In this document: positions 1-7,241 of the stretch, one piece after another
Layout of the letters: each line of letters starts with the position of its first letter
Numbering within the stretch: the first letter of the stretch is position 1
DNA from: Candidatus Dojkabacteria bacterium UBA5209
Lineage (GTDB): Bacteria; Patescibacteriota; Dojkabacteria; SC72
Assembly: GCA_002412645.1 (NCBI GenBank)
Contig: DHVL01000036.1
Span: 1-15,267, forward strand
DNA length: 15,267 nucleotides
Reading direction: 5' to 3'
Position numbers and translations under genes: made by a program
Notes under the pieces: generated by a model
Seen by the model: only the letters and a program-made list of their open reading frames with translations
Databases searched by the model: none
Told to the model about the DNA's origin: nothing

Positions 1-242
1 GTACCATCTGGTACCCAATTTGCTGATGATATTATCCTATTCCACATTATTCCATTACTACCTGTTTCTAATCCATATCCTGAAGATACTAGGTTGTCAT
101 ATGTTTCTTTTAATACTGAATTAACACCAGATTCTGGTGTACCTGTATTCTGCTCAGCTAATGCCCTAGATATCGCAAAGGAACCTACACCAAATACTGC
201 AATGAGTATTATTATTAAGGTTTCTAATTTTGTTAATTTCAT
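1..242 (-). CDS. Secreted surface protein, N-terminal part (runs off left edge)
   Basis: The minus-strand frame is open from an ATG at 242 to the window edge and gives 80 complete codons. It starts MKLTKLETLIIILIAVFGVG, a typical Sec signal peptide: a short basic start, a hydrophobic core at about residues 8-25 and a likely cleavage near ALA-EQ (about residue 29). The mature part has a Gly/Ser/Asn-rich stretch ending GIMWNRIISSANWVPDGT, a style I associate with surface proteins of Patescibacteria, where it often precedes a longer repetitive region. It lies 17 nt downstream of the ABC transporter stop on the same strand, so it is probably the third gene of that operon. No Shine-Dalgarno motif precedes the ATG; the 17-nt gap is almost all A and T. 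The function is unknown and the C-terminus is not visible. Confidence 0.75.
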   Translation of the reverse strand, partial: MKLTKLETLIIILIAVFGVGSFAISRALAEQNTGTPESGVNSVLKETYDNLVSSGYGLETGSNGIMWNRIISSANWVPDG

Positions 243-259
243 ATTAATATATTAAAAAT

Positions 260-2422
260 TTATTCATATCTAAGAGCATCTAATGGTGGAACCTTAATCG
301 CTCTATTGGCTGGATACAAACCTGTTATAAAACCTAATAGAGTAGTTGCAATGATTAACAGTACTATTATGTGAATAGGTATATATGATATTAAGACAAA
401 GTCTACCCCTTTTGACAGAGAGAGAAGATAGAGGATGAGGGATACCAAATATCCTCCTAGATAACCAAACAGTATTCCTACGATTCCGCCTAGAAATCCA
501 ATAAACATAGATTCTGTTATAAATATTGACCTAATTTCATTTTTCTTCATTCCAACTATCTTCATTAAACCTACCTCTCTTGTCCTTTCTAATAATGAAA
601 CCACAAGAGTATTAACCATCCCTAAGAATGAAATTGTAAATGCTGCTATACCAAAAAACAATAACCCCAGCCTGATATAGCTAAATATAGATTCTACTTG
701 ATTTATAGTATCCATAACAGAAAAACTTTCCAACCCTAATGCTTCTATCTGTTTTCTAATGGTATCTATGTCTGAGTTACTGCCGACTACTACTGTGACT
801 TGTGAGTAATTGGTATTTGTATATTGTGATATAGAGTTTATTTTTGTATATACGACTGGTGGATAATCATCTTCTATGATTCCTATTATTGTTGCATTTA
901 AGACTTCTTTTTCCTTTTCTGCTGGAAGCGAATCAACTACCTCTATTTCAAGACTTTGTCCAATGATGTCCTCTTTTTCAAACCCAAAGAGTTCAAGATA
1001 TGCTATATTAACTAGTATATGGTTATTTTCTAATTCTTCTGTTAGGTATTCCCCTGATACTAGTTTACTTGGACTATTCTCTAGGTATTCATAATCAATT
1101 CCATATACTACAACATCTGCCGTAGATCCTTTGTAATTTAACCTTCCTGCAACATTCTTTATTTTATATATTTTCTCTACACCAGAGATATCTTCTATCT
1201 TTTTAACTAATTCATCATTTAATACTAAAAGACTACCTACTTTAGGGTAGGTATCTATTTGTTTAAGATTTTGTGCTGTAGTAATTTCATCTACTACTAC
1301 TTTCTCTAATCCATATCCCAAAGAGAGTAGTAGTAGAACAAATCCTGTTCCTATTCCTACACCAAGAATGGTCACTATGGTTCTAAATTTTTTAAAGAGC
1401 AGGTTTTTGAAAGATACTTCTGTTAGTTCATAGCTACTAATTTCTTTTGATATATTTTTCTTATTATTTTGTTTTCCATATATTCTTGATTTAAATTGTT
1501 CTCCTTTCTTTATTGATATTTTTGATAGGAGAAGAATGAAGAAAAGAGTTATAGATTCTACAAAGAAATTAGGGATAAAGAGGGTATATGAGAGAAGCTT
1601 TTCTTTAAAACTTTCTACAGGGTAATCTAGTTCACTTTGTATTTCTGTTTGAGAAGGGTTTTGTTGAGGGGTATTTTCTTTCTTTGCTGTTTTCTTTGTA
1701 ATCACTCTTTCTACATCTTCTTTTATCCCATTTTTATTTTCTACAATGTCTATAATCATTCCATCTTTCATGACAGCTACTCTGTCAGAGTATTCCAAGT
1801 ATTCTGGATTGTGTGTTACTAATACTACGGTTGTACCTGTTTTGGTTAATTCTTTCAATATATTAAGGACATCATATCCGTTTTTCGTATCAAGATTTCC
1901 GGTTGGTTCGTCCGCTATTATTACTTGTGGGTTTGAGATTAATGCTCTAGCCAGCCCCATTTTTTGCTGTTCTCCTGCTGATAGCTCAGTTGCGTATTGA
2001 TTTTGGTATTCAAGCATACCTACCTTTGAGATATTTTCTTTTGCTTTTTCCTCTGCCTGAAGTTTATTATATCCAAGTAGTTGAGCCGAGAGAGATATAT
2101 TCTCTAAAACTGAAAGGGATTTAATCCAATTCTGCTGTTGATATACGACTCCTATGTTTCTCTTTCGCATATCTGCTCTATCATCAGCATTCATACTCCA
2201 AAGGTTAATACCAAGGATATTTATATCTCCAGAGTCTGGTCTTTCTATTCCCATGATGGTATTAAGAAGAGTTGATTTACCACATCCTGATGGTCCAAAT
2301 ATTGTTATTAATTCTCCTTTATATATTTCCAGATTTATATCTTTGAGTACAAGGTTTCTTCTTGTTCCTATTTTAAAGCTCTTTTTAATATTTTTTATTT
2401 TTATTATTTTTCTTTTTTCCAT
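260..2422 (-). CDS. MacB-like ABC transporter, fused ATPase and FtsX-type permease
   Basis: This 720-residue protein joins an ABC ATPase to a MacB/FtsX permease. The ATPase (about 1-230) shows Walker A GPSGCGKST (43-51), a Q-loop around 95-97, signature LSAGEQQKM (147-155), Walker B VIIADEP (167-173) and H-loop His204. A charged linker (230-275) follows. The permease has a first membrane helix at about 347-369, a MacB_PCD-like extracytoplasmic domain (about 370-575), then three helices (about 583-610, 637-668, 680-703) and the usual ending PANRAIKVPPLDALRYE. MacB-type systems move signals or substrates on the outer face of the membrane by mechanotransmission rather than classic channel transport; the substrate here is unknown. 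Its ATG overlaps the upstream stop as TAATG, so translation is probably coupled to the fibronectin-domain protein. An extra hydrophobic stretch at about 277-300 is unusual. The family is secure; the role is inferred. Confidence 0.93.
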   Translation of the reverse strand: MEKRKIIKIKNIKKSFKIGTRRNLVLKDINLEIYKGELITIFGPSGCGKSTLLNTIMGIERPDSGDINILGINLWSMNADDRADMRKRNIGVVYQQQNWIKSLSVLENISLSAQLLGYNKLQAEEKAKENISKVGMLEYQNQYATELSAGEQQKMGLARALISNPQVIIADEPTGNLDTKNGYDVLNILKELTKTGTTVVLVTHNPEYLEYSDRVAVMKDGMIIDIVENKNGIKEDVERVITKKTAKKENTPQQNPSQTEIQSELDYPVESFKEKLLSYTLFIPNFFVESITLFFILLLSKISIKKGEQFKSRIYGKQNNKKNISKEISSYELTEVSFKNLLFKKFRTIVTILGVGIGTGFVLLLLSLGYGLEKVVVDEITTAQNLKQIDTYPKVGSLLVLNDELVKKIEDISGVEKIYKIKNVAGRLNYKGSTADVVVYGIDYEYLENSPSKLVSGEYLTEELENNHILVNIAYLELFGFEKEDIIGQSLEIEVVDSLPAEKEKEVLNATIIGIIEDDYPPVVYTKINSISQYTNTNYSQVTVVVGSNSDIDTIRKQIEALGLESFSVMDTINQVESIFSYIRLGLLFFGIAAFTISFLGMVNTLVVSLLERTREVGLMKIVGMKKNEIRSIFITESMFIGFLGGIVGILFGYLGGYLVSLILYLLSLSKGVDFVLISYIPIHIIVLLIIATTLLGFITGLYPANRAIKVPPLDALRYE

Positions 2423-5400
2423 TAGAATATTTTGAAGATATCAGCTATTGTAGTAAATACTGTTTCTAATACTGTATTATTCGATTTTTGTGTAACTGAT
2501 ACAAGTGGTCCATATTTAGACGTATTTTCTACTTTATCTGCAGAAACTATTTGTAGACTATATACCTTAGATGGTGTTAAGCCTGACAAAATAACAAGAT
2601 GTTTTGTTCTTAGCTCTTGATCTATTTTAGAGCTAGAGGAGTAAACTCCCATAGATCCTTCGCCGAACTCTACTCTGCTTGTTGCGGGTTCATCCGTCTC
2701 CCATGTGAGAATGAGTTGAGCACTTCTTGATTTATCTGTTTGTACTGCTCTACTTATTAAATCTTCTTCTACTTTAACATTAAATATTTTAGGTGGTCTA
2801 GTGTCTGTTTTCGTTGTAAATCTTATCTGTTCTGATACTGCTTTATTTCCTAATTGATCTATTCCTTCTATATAGGCTATGTATTCTGTTTCTGGTTGTA
2901 ATCCACTTATTTCCATTTCATGTAATCCTAAAATATATTCCATATCTACTTTATCCATTTCTTTGTTAGAATCACTTGGTCTATATCTGACAATTGAGTT
3001 AACTTCTGTGTTAGAATCCCAGCTAAACATTACAGTTGGACTTGCAACACCTATCAATTCTTGTACTCTGGCATTTGATACTTGTGGTTTTGGTGGTGTT
3101 TTAAATACATGGTTTTCTATTGAATCGTAGATATATCCTTCCAAATCTGTTAATCTAATTTTATAGTTATAGGTTGTACCATCTTGAAGTTCATTAATGA
3201 CAACGGAATATTTACTTCGCGAGGTAGAAGTATTTACTTCTTTAAGGTCTGTATACGAGAGATTTTTACCGTACAAAACAGAAGCTTTCGTTGCTCCATA
3301 TACTTCAAATGAAACAATAGCGTAGTCTAAGCCAACCCTTTCTATCTTTGAAAAGAAAACTTTTGGCATCGGATCTGTTTTGAAGGATATTTCATTAGTT
3401 GTTCCGGTATTACCATCCTCATCGGTCCATTTTGCCTTGAAGTAATATATTGTATCCGGTTCTAAATTGTTTAATTTAATACTATGGTTAGTAGTTTGTT
3501 CAGAGTTATATGCTTCTTCCTTAAAGTACGTATTAGAGGAGGTACCATATGCTACTTTTGTGTCTGATTCTCTATTTGTAGTCCATGATATAGTGGCATG
3601 TCTTGTACTTATACTTGTTAGGACTGCTCCTGAAACTACCTCCGCTGGTTCTGTGTATCTACCCTGTATTACAGAGCTAACAATTGAAGAGTATGTCGGA
3701 TTAGATTGACTTACATCTGTAGAATCAGAAGCTCCTACTTGATAGTAATATAATGCGCTGGTTGGGAGAGTGTCTGTATACGAGAGTCCCTGTGTTGTCC
3801 CTATCGTACTCCATATTATTCCATTTGTACTCCTTTGTATTGTATATGTTAGATTCCCATCTCCTTTGTATGTGGGCTCTTCCCAGTTAAGGGATGCTCT
3901 CCATAGTTGTACACTTTTTATTGATGAATCCGATAGGAAGAGATTCTGGACAGGGTCTGGAAGCGTACTATCTAGTGTGAATACACCTGAGATTGCATTA
4001 CTTTGAGAATATCCTTGTTGATTATCCACAGCTACAACATATACAGTATTTTGACCCTTTACTGCACCTCTTAACATTGTTGTAGAGATGGTAGTAACAT
4101 TGGATGGTATATATATAGAGCTGTTGCTTGTTAATGTTTCATATGTCGTTGGTGGGGTTGTATTAACCATGTAGTAGTATCCCTCGATGTTTCTTTCATC
4201 TGCTGATATTGCGTTTGGCCAAGAAAGGGCAAATTGGTTGGATGTATTAGTAGATGGAGTTATAGATACTACTGACTCTGCAGGAAAAGTTGGGGAAAGT
4301 CCCCCAAAGGAAATTCCTCCCGTTACATAGTTGCTGAAGTTGCCCGCATTATCAACTGTTCTGAAATATATTATATTATTTCCCACTATTATCTTCACAC
4401 CATCTTTATCATCTGTAAGATAATGGGAATATGTGACATCGGAGAAAGGAATATATTCAATACCAAACCTTGTACTTTCAGTTGTTCCTGTCCAACTATT
4501 AATATCATTTATACTGTACTGCCAACCTAATACACCATTTTCATCAAAGCTGGTCACTCCAGCATCACTTGGCCAATTAAAAAACATTTCATTTATATTC
4601 CCAAATGTTCCACTAGGAGTAGTTATATATTTCACATTGGTTGGATTTGTTAAATCTGTATGATATTCAAAAAATGTGTAGTCTTCGTCAATATTTGTAT
4701 ATATATTCCCATGGTTATCAACTGCTTGAATTCTAAGGTAGTATACTTGTTCTTCTGGTACGGAAACAGATATAGAGTTTTCCTCTTGGAAGGTACCAGA
4801 ACTTGATGGTAGGGCTGTTGAGCTAGGTCCCCAATATACATAGTAACCATATATTCCACTTGATACATATTCATGTGTTTCTGTACTTGGATCAACAGGG
4901 GTTTCCCACTCAAAATATGGTGAAGTATGATTGTAAACAAGTATATCACTAGAAGTTATCTCCTTTGTTTGCAAATCTGAGGCATATCCTACTACTGAAG
5001 TCACGTTATTAGGTGGCAGAGTATCTCTTACATATACTTCATTCATACCAAAATCAACCCACCCTATATCCGAGGACCATACATAACCAGAAAACACTCC
5101 TGTTGTAGGATTAACAATCACATTACTACCAAAATTCGTAAAGTCCAAAATACCCTCTGTGTTTATTACATATGCAGACCCTGAAACACCACCTGTTGAA
5201 TAATCAACAAAAACCCCTGCCGTTTCTCCAGATGTAAACTTTATCCAGCCTAAATCTTGTGACCATGCATATCCAGAGATAGTCCTCATATTCGAATTCC
5301 CTGGATCAGGATCAGAGATAACGACATTTGCACCATATACTTCTGATGTAAAAAATATGTAATTACCTGTGTTCAAACTAATTGCTCGGCCATCAATTGC

Positions 5401-5508
5401 AGTTGGTCCTGCAGCAAAAACCTTTGAAAATGAAACGTATGAAAAACATATAACAAGCAGAAATAGCAATCCAAACACTATCGATCTAATATGGACAGAA
5501 TTTTTCAT
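2422..5508 (-). CDS. Large secreted fibronectin type III surface protein
   Basis: This 1028-residue protein begins with a signal peptide (hydrophobic core about 9-27, likely cut near FAA-GP, 33). Two copies of a Trp-rich motif follow, GYAWSQDLGWIKF (79-91) and GYVWSSDIGWVDF (141-153), each near the end of a beta-rich unit of about 60 residues. From about 165 on it is a string of Ig/fibronectin-like domains: about 165-285, 288-403, 405-513, 515-617, 620-712, 713-805, 806-901 and 904-1007. The later ones show the FN3 pattern L-x-P-x-T-x-Y. The mature part has no cysteine, and the only Cys (21) is not in a lipobox. It ends with a short amphipathic tail (1012-1028), without an LPXTG motif or a basic anchor. 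It is probably an adhesin or cell-surface scaffold. It heads an operon with the ABC transporter, and its start is set by a promoter just upstream. Confidence 0.88.
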   Translation of the reverse strand: MKNSVHIRSIVFGLLFLLVICFSYVSFSKVFAAGPTAIDGRAISLNTGNYIFFTSEVYGANVVISDPDPGNSNMRTISGYAWSQDLGWIKFTSGETAGVFVDYSTGGVSGSAYVINTEGILDFTNFGSNVIVNPTTGVFSGYVWSSDIGWVDFGMNEVYVRDTLPPNNVTSVVGYASDLQTKEITSSDILVYNHTSPYFEWETPVDPSTETHEYVSSGIYGYYVYWGPSSTALPSSSGTFQEENSISVSVPEEQVYYLRIQAVDNHGNIYTNIDEDYTFFEYHTDLTNPTNVKYITTPSGTFGNINEMFFNWPSDAGVTSFDENGVLGWQYSINDINSWTGTTESTRFGIEYIPFSDVTYSHYLTDDKDGVKIIVGNNIIYFRTVDNAGNFSNYVTGGISFGGLSPTFPAESVVSITPSTNTSNQFALSWPNAISADERNIEGYYYMVNTTPPTTYETLTSNSSIYIPSNVTTISTTMLRGAVKGQNTVYVVAVDNQQGYSQSNAISGVFTLDSTLPDPVQNLFLSDSSIKSVQLWRASLNWEEPTYKGDGNLTYTIQRSTNGIIWSTIGTTQGLSYTDTLPTSALYYYQVGASDSTDVSQSNPTYSSIVSSVIQGRYTEPAEVVSGAVLTSISTRHATISWTTNRESDTKVAYGTSSNTYFKEEAYNSEQTTNHSIKLNNLEPDTIYYFKAKWTDEDGNTGTTNEISFKTDPMPKVFFSKIERVGLDYAIVSFEVYGATKASVLYGKNLSYTDLKEVNTSTSRSKYSVVINELQDGTTYNYKIRLTDLEGYIYDSIENHVFKTPPKPQVSNARVQELIGVASPTVMFSWDSNTEVNSIVRYRPSDSNKEMDKVDMEYILGLHEMEISGLQPETEYIAYIEGIDQLGNKAVSEQIRFTTKTDTRPPKIFNVKVEEDLISRAVQTDKSRSAQLILTWETDEPATSRVEFGEGSMGVYSSSSKIDQELRTKHLVILSGLTPSKVYSLQIVSADKVENTSKYGPLVSVTQKSNNTVLETVFTTIADIFKIF

Positions 5509-5517
5509 ATATAGTCA

Positions 5518-5546
5518 ATATTATTCAAATTTCCACACTATTGCAA
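5518..5546 (-). promoter_or_regulatory. Sigma70-type promoter of the surface operon, close to ATG
   Basis: Read on the minus strand, TTGCAA (5541-5546) is followed after exactly 17 nt by TAATAT (5518-5523). The ATG of the fibronectin gene starts only 9 nt after the -10 box, so transcription would begin within a few nucleotides of the start codon and the mRNA would be leaderless or nearly so. No Shine-Dalgarno motif is present, which fits. Confidence 0.6.
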
Positions 5547-5588
5547 GTTAAAAACGCTAGAAGTCTTTCTGTCCCGAATACTTCTATC

Positions 5589-5610
5589 AGGTCCGTCCTA
5601 GGTCTGTCCC
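5589..5610. repeat. Left inverted repeat of the RAYT element
   Basis: These 22 bases match the reverse complement of 6085-6106 with one mismatch. The core is a pair of nonamers, GGTCCGTCC and GGTCTGTCC, separated by TA, so each end also holds a short direct repeat around a CCTAGG centre. Confidence 0.8.
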
Positions 5611-5651
5611 CACTTCATCCTAAATTCACCTCCCTCTGGTATCCTTTTACC

Positions 5652-6085
5652 ATGTCCCGAACACCACGCAACTTCCAAGCAAACAGCTTTTACCACATAT
5701 ACAACCGTGGCAACAACAAAGACATCATCTTCCGAACCTCTTTTGACAAACAACTCTTTCTCAATTTGCTTTACAAATACCACAGCGAATGTGAGATAAA
5801 GATTCTGACTTACTGCATAATGGAAACACACTTTCATCTTGTTATCAGAACAGGGAAAATCCAAAACTATTATCCAAATTTATGCAAAAAGTCTGTACAG
5901 GCTTTGCAATGCAAACAAACAGAAAATACCAAAGAGTCGGACACGTTTTTCAAAACAGGTACAACGCTAATTATCTGCCGTACAAGAAAGACCTCAGAAG
6001 AGCGATAGACTACGTGCGAAAGAACCCCGTACAGGAAGGATGGGTTAGAAAGCCGTCGGAATACAAATGGATCAAGCGAGCATAG
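5652..6085 (+). pseudogene. REP-associated-type tyrosine (HUH/Y1) transposase, frameshifted
   Basis: The first frame starts MSRTPRNFQANSFYHIYNRG at 5652 and carries the HUH metal-binding motif H-F-H in METHFHLVIRTGK. The product then continues in another frame as NPKLLSKFMQKV, followed by NRKYQRVGHVFQNRYNANYL and the C-terminal IDYVRKNPVQEGWV, to a TAG at 6083-6085. The switch falls in the run GGGAAAAT at about 5853-5860. Restoring one A there gives an uninterrupted protein of about 144 residues, a normal size for a small RAYT/Y1 transposase. The catalytic Tyr expected for this family is the Y of IDYVRKNPV and is present in the second frame. Such enzymes nick and join single-stranded DNA through a covalent phosphotyrosine. 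As read, the gene makes only a truncated first-frame product ending at 6008, without the Tyr. A homopolymer sequencing error is the main alternative to a true pseudogene. Confidence 0.85.
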
Positions 6086-6106
6086 GGACAGACCTAGGAC
6101 AGACCT
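6085..6106. repeat. Right inverted repeat, overlapping the tgt 3' end
   Basis: Read on the minus strand this holds GGTCTGTCC, TA, GGTCTGTCC and a final C, preceded by A; it pairs with 5589-5610 with one mismatch. Its first base is the last base of the transposase TAG, and its CCTAG supplies the tgt stop codon at 6094-6096. Confidence 0.8.
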
Positions 6107-7110
6107 CTGATTAACTTCTGGTAGTAGGTTAGATTGTGGATTGTTGCAAGGGTCTGAGCTGTCGCCTCCCGATTCTTCATCATATGATGAAGATATGCTC
6201 TTGAATAGTTTTTACAGCATTCGCAATTACATTCAGGATCTATTGGGTTTTTATCTAGCGACATTTTACTATTCCCAATCCTAATCTCTCCCTCAGAAGT
6301 ATAAAGAGTCCCATGCCTAGCATTACGAGTGACAAGAACAGTATCAAAAAGGTTGTAGCCAATCTCAGCCGCCTTAATTATATCCTCTGGCTTACCCACT
6401 CCCATTGCATATCTAATAGTATCTTTAGGAACATTCTCTATCACTGCCCTCATCTCATCTTCGACTAGTTTCCCCTTGTTATCAACCACAAAACCCCCGA
6501 AGTTATACCCATCAAACCCTATCTCCACCAAAGCCCTCGCACACTCAGCCCTTAAATCTGGGTAGTTTGCCCCTTGTACTACACATGTTAGCAGTTTACC
6601 TGTTTTAGAAGTCCCTCCATATACATTGTTAAAATGATCCTTACACCTTTGAGCCCACCTTATTGTTCTCTCTACAGATTCCTCCGCCTCATACCTAGTT
6701 AAATCTGTCTTCCTACAATCATCTAAACAAACTAAAACATCTGACCCAATCTTAATCTGAATATCAATACTAGACTCTGGCGTAAGCTCATATACATTCC
6801 CCTCCCTTGGAGACTTAAACGTCGCCCCATTACTATGAACTTTCCCCTTCCATTTCTTAGAATGGATAAGAGAGAAAACCTGGAAACCACCTGAATCTGT
6901 TAACAATATACCCCCCCAGCCCATCATCTCCTTAAGACCACCTAGTTTCTCAATCTTCTCTGGCCCAGGATGAATTAGTAAGTGCAAAGTATTTGTCACT
7001 ATCGCCTCTGTACCAGTTTCCCTTAACTGCTTTGTCGTTAAATATCTAACTGCCCCTCTAGTAGCATCTGGCATAAAAAACAGTTTCTCTTTCAGAATAT
7101 CCAAGTCCAT
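6094..7110 (-). CDS. tgt: tRNA-guanine transglycosylase (queuosine pathway)
   Basis: Tgt exchanges guanine-34 of tRNAs with a GUN anticodon for a queuosine precursor (preQ1) or for queuine. Counting from the ATG at 7110 (338 residues), Asp72 of TDSGGFQVFSL and Asp256 of LFDTVLVTRNARHG match the catalytic pair of the family. C294, C296, C299 and H325 form the usual zinc site (CNCECC...TIHN). The Cys of the substrate pocket is kept (LDDC, 132). Two things are odd. The conserved GGLAVGE loop reads GGFVVDNKGK (205-214), without the Glu known to contact preQ1. Both ends are also short compared with the about 375-385-residue classic enzyme: the protein begins near FFMPDATRG and stops right after YYQKLI. 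The last residues RGLS and the stop lie in the repeat of the neighbouring element. A TTG just upstream (7113) could also start it, but ATG is preferred. Confidence 0.93.
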   Translation of the reverse strand: MDLDILKEKLFFMPDATRGAVRYLTTKQLRETGTEAIVTNTLHLLIHPGPEKIEKLGGLKEMMGWGGILLTDSGGFQVFSLIHSKKWKGKVHSNGATFKSPREGNVYELTPESSIDIQIKIGSDVLVCLDDCRKTDLTRYEAEESVERTIRWAQRCKDHFNNVYGGTSKTGKLLTCVVQGANYPDLRAECARALVEIGFDGYNFGGFVVDNKGKLVEDEMRAVIENVPKDTIRYAMGVGKPEDIIKAAEIGYNLFDTVLVTRNARHGTLYTSEGEIRIGNSKMSLDKNPIDPECNCECCKNYSRAYLHHMMKNREATAQTLATIHNLTYYQKLIRGLS

Positions 7111-7150
7111 CAATTTTACTTACTTAAGTTAGCACACTCTTACGACCCCC

Positions 7151-7156
7151 ATTATA
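7151..7156 (-). promoter_or_regulatory. tgt promoter, -10 box
   Basis: A perfect TATAAT on the minus strand lies 40 nt before the tgt ATG and would give a leader of about 34 nt. A good -35 box at 16-18 nt is not visible; a TTGATA occurs 21 nt upstream. The leader has no Shine-Dalgarno motif and no recognisable riboswitch fold. Confidence 0.5.
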
Positions 7157-7208
7157 CTACATCTATGTACCCATACCTATCAATTTACCCCTCCACGACA
7201 ATACTCCT

Positions 7209-7236
7209 GTAGACCCTAGTCTACGTGTGGTAGAAT
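7209..7236 (+). promoter_or_regulatory. fmt promoter with palindrome between -35 and -10
   Basis: TGG-TAGAAT (-10 at 7231-7236, extended TGn form) ends only 5 nt before the fmt ATG at 7242, so the mRNA start would fall at or next to the start codon. Just upstream, in the -35/-10 spacer, is a perfect inverted repeat GTAGAC-CCTA-GTCTAC (7209-7224), possibly an operator. The -35 match (TGTAGA) is weak. Confidence 0.45.
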
Positions 7237-7241
7237 ATGGC

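Larger units (their letters stand above)
5589..6106 (+). mobile_element. IS200/RAYT-like element with inverted terminal repeats
   Basis: A unit of 518 bp is bounded by 22-bp inverted repeats (5589-5610 and 6085-6106) that differ at one position. It contains only the frameshifted HUH/Y1 transposase. Its base usage (for example AAC, GAC, ATC, CAC) looks richer in G+C than that of the neighbours, which suggests acquisition. One end overlaps the last codons of tgt; the other lies 43 bp from the -35 box of the surface operon. I see no convincing target-site duplication, which is as expected for IS200/IS605-type transposition. The outer limits are inferred from the repeats only. Confidence 0.65.

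Noticed and set aside
5541..5651. N-terminal extension of the transposase (from 5541)
   Set aside because: It reads through the left inverted repeat and the surface-operon promoter; the family begins at MSRTPRNF or similar.
5853..5860. Programmed -1 ribosomal frameshift in the transposase
   Set aside because: The run has the zero-frame codons GGG AAA ATC, so it is not an in-phase slippery heptamer (X XXY YYZ), and slipping Lys-tRNA from AAA to GAA mispairs. I see no downstream stimulatory hairpin. A one-base deletion is simpler.
5882..5950. Loss of the catalytic Tyr in the transposase (Phe in CTGFAMQ)
   Set aside because: The catalytic Tyr of RAYT enzymes corresponds to the Y in IDYVRKNPV, which is present; the Phe lies in a structural helix.
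7111..7150. preQ1 riboswitch in the tgt leader
   Set aside because: The predicted leader is only about 34 nt and lacks the hairpin and A-rich tail of preQ1-I.
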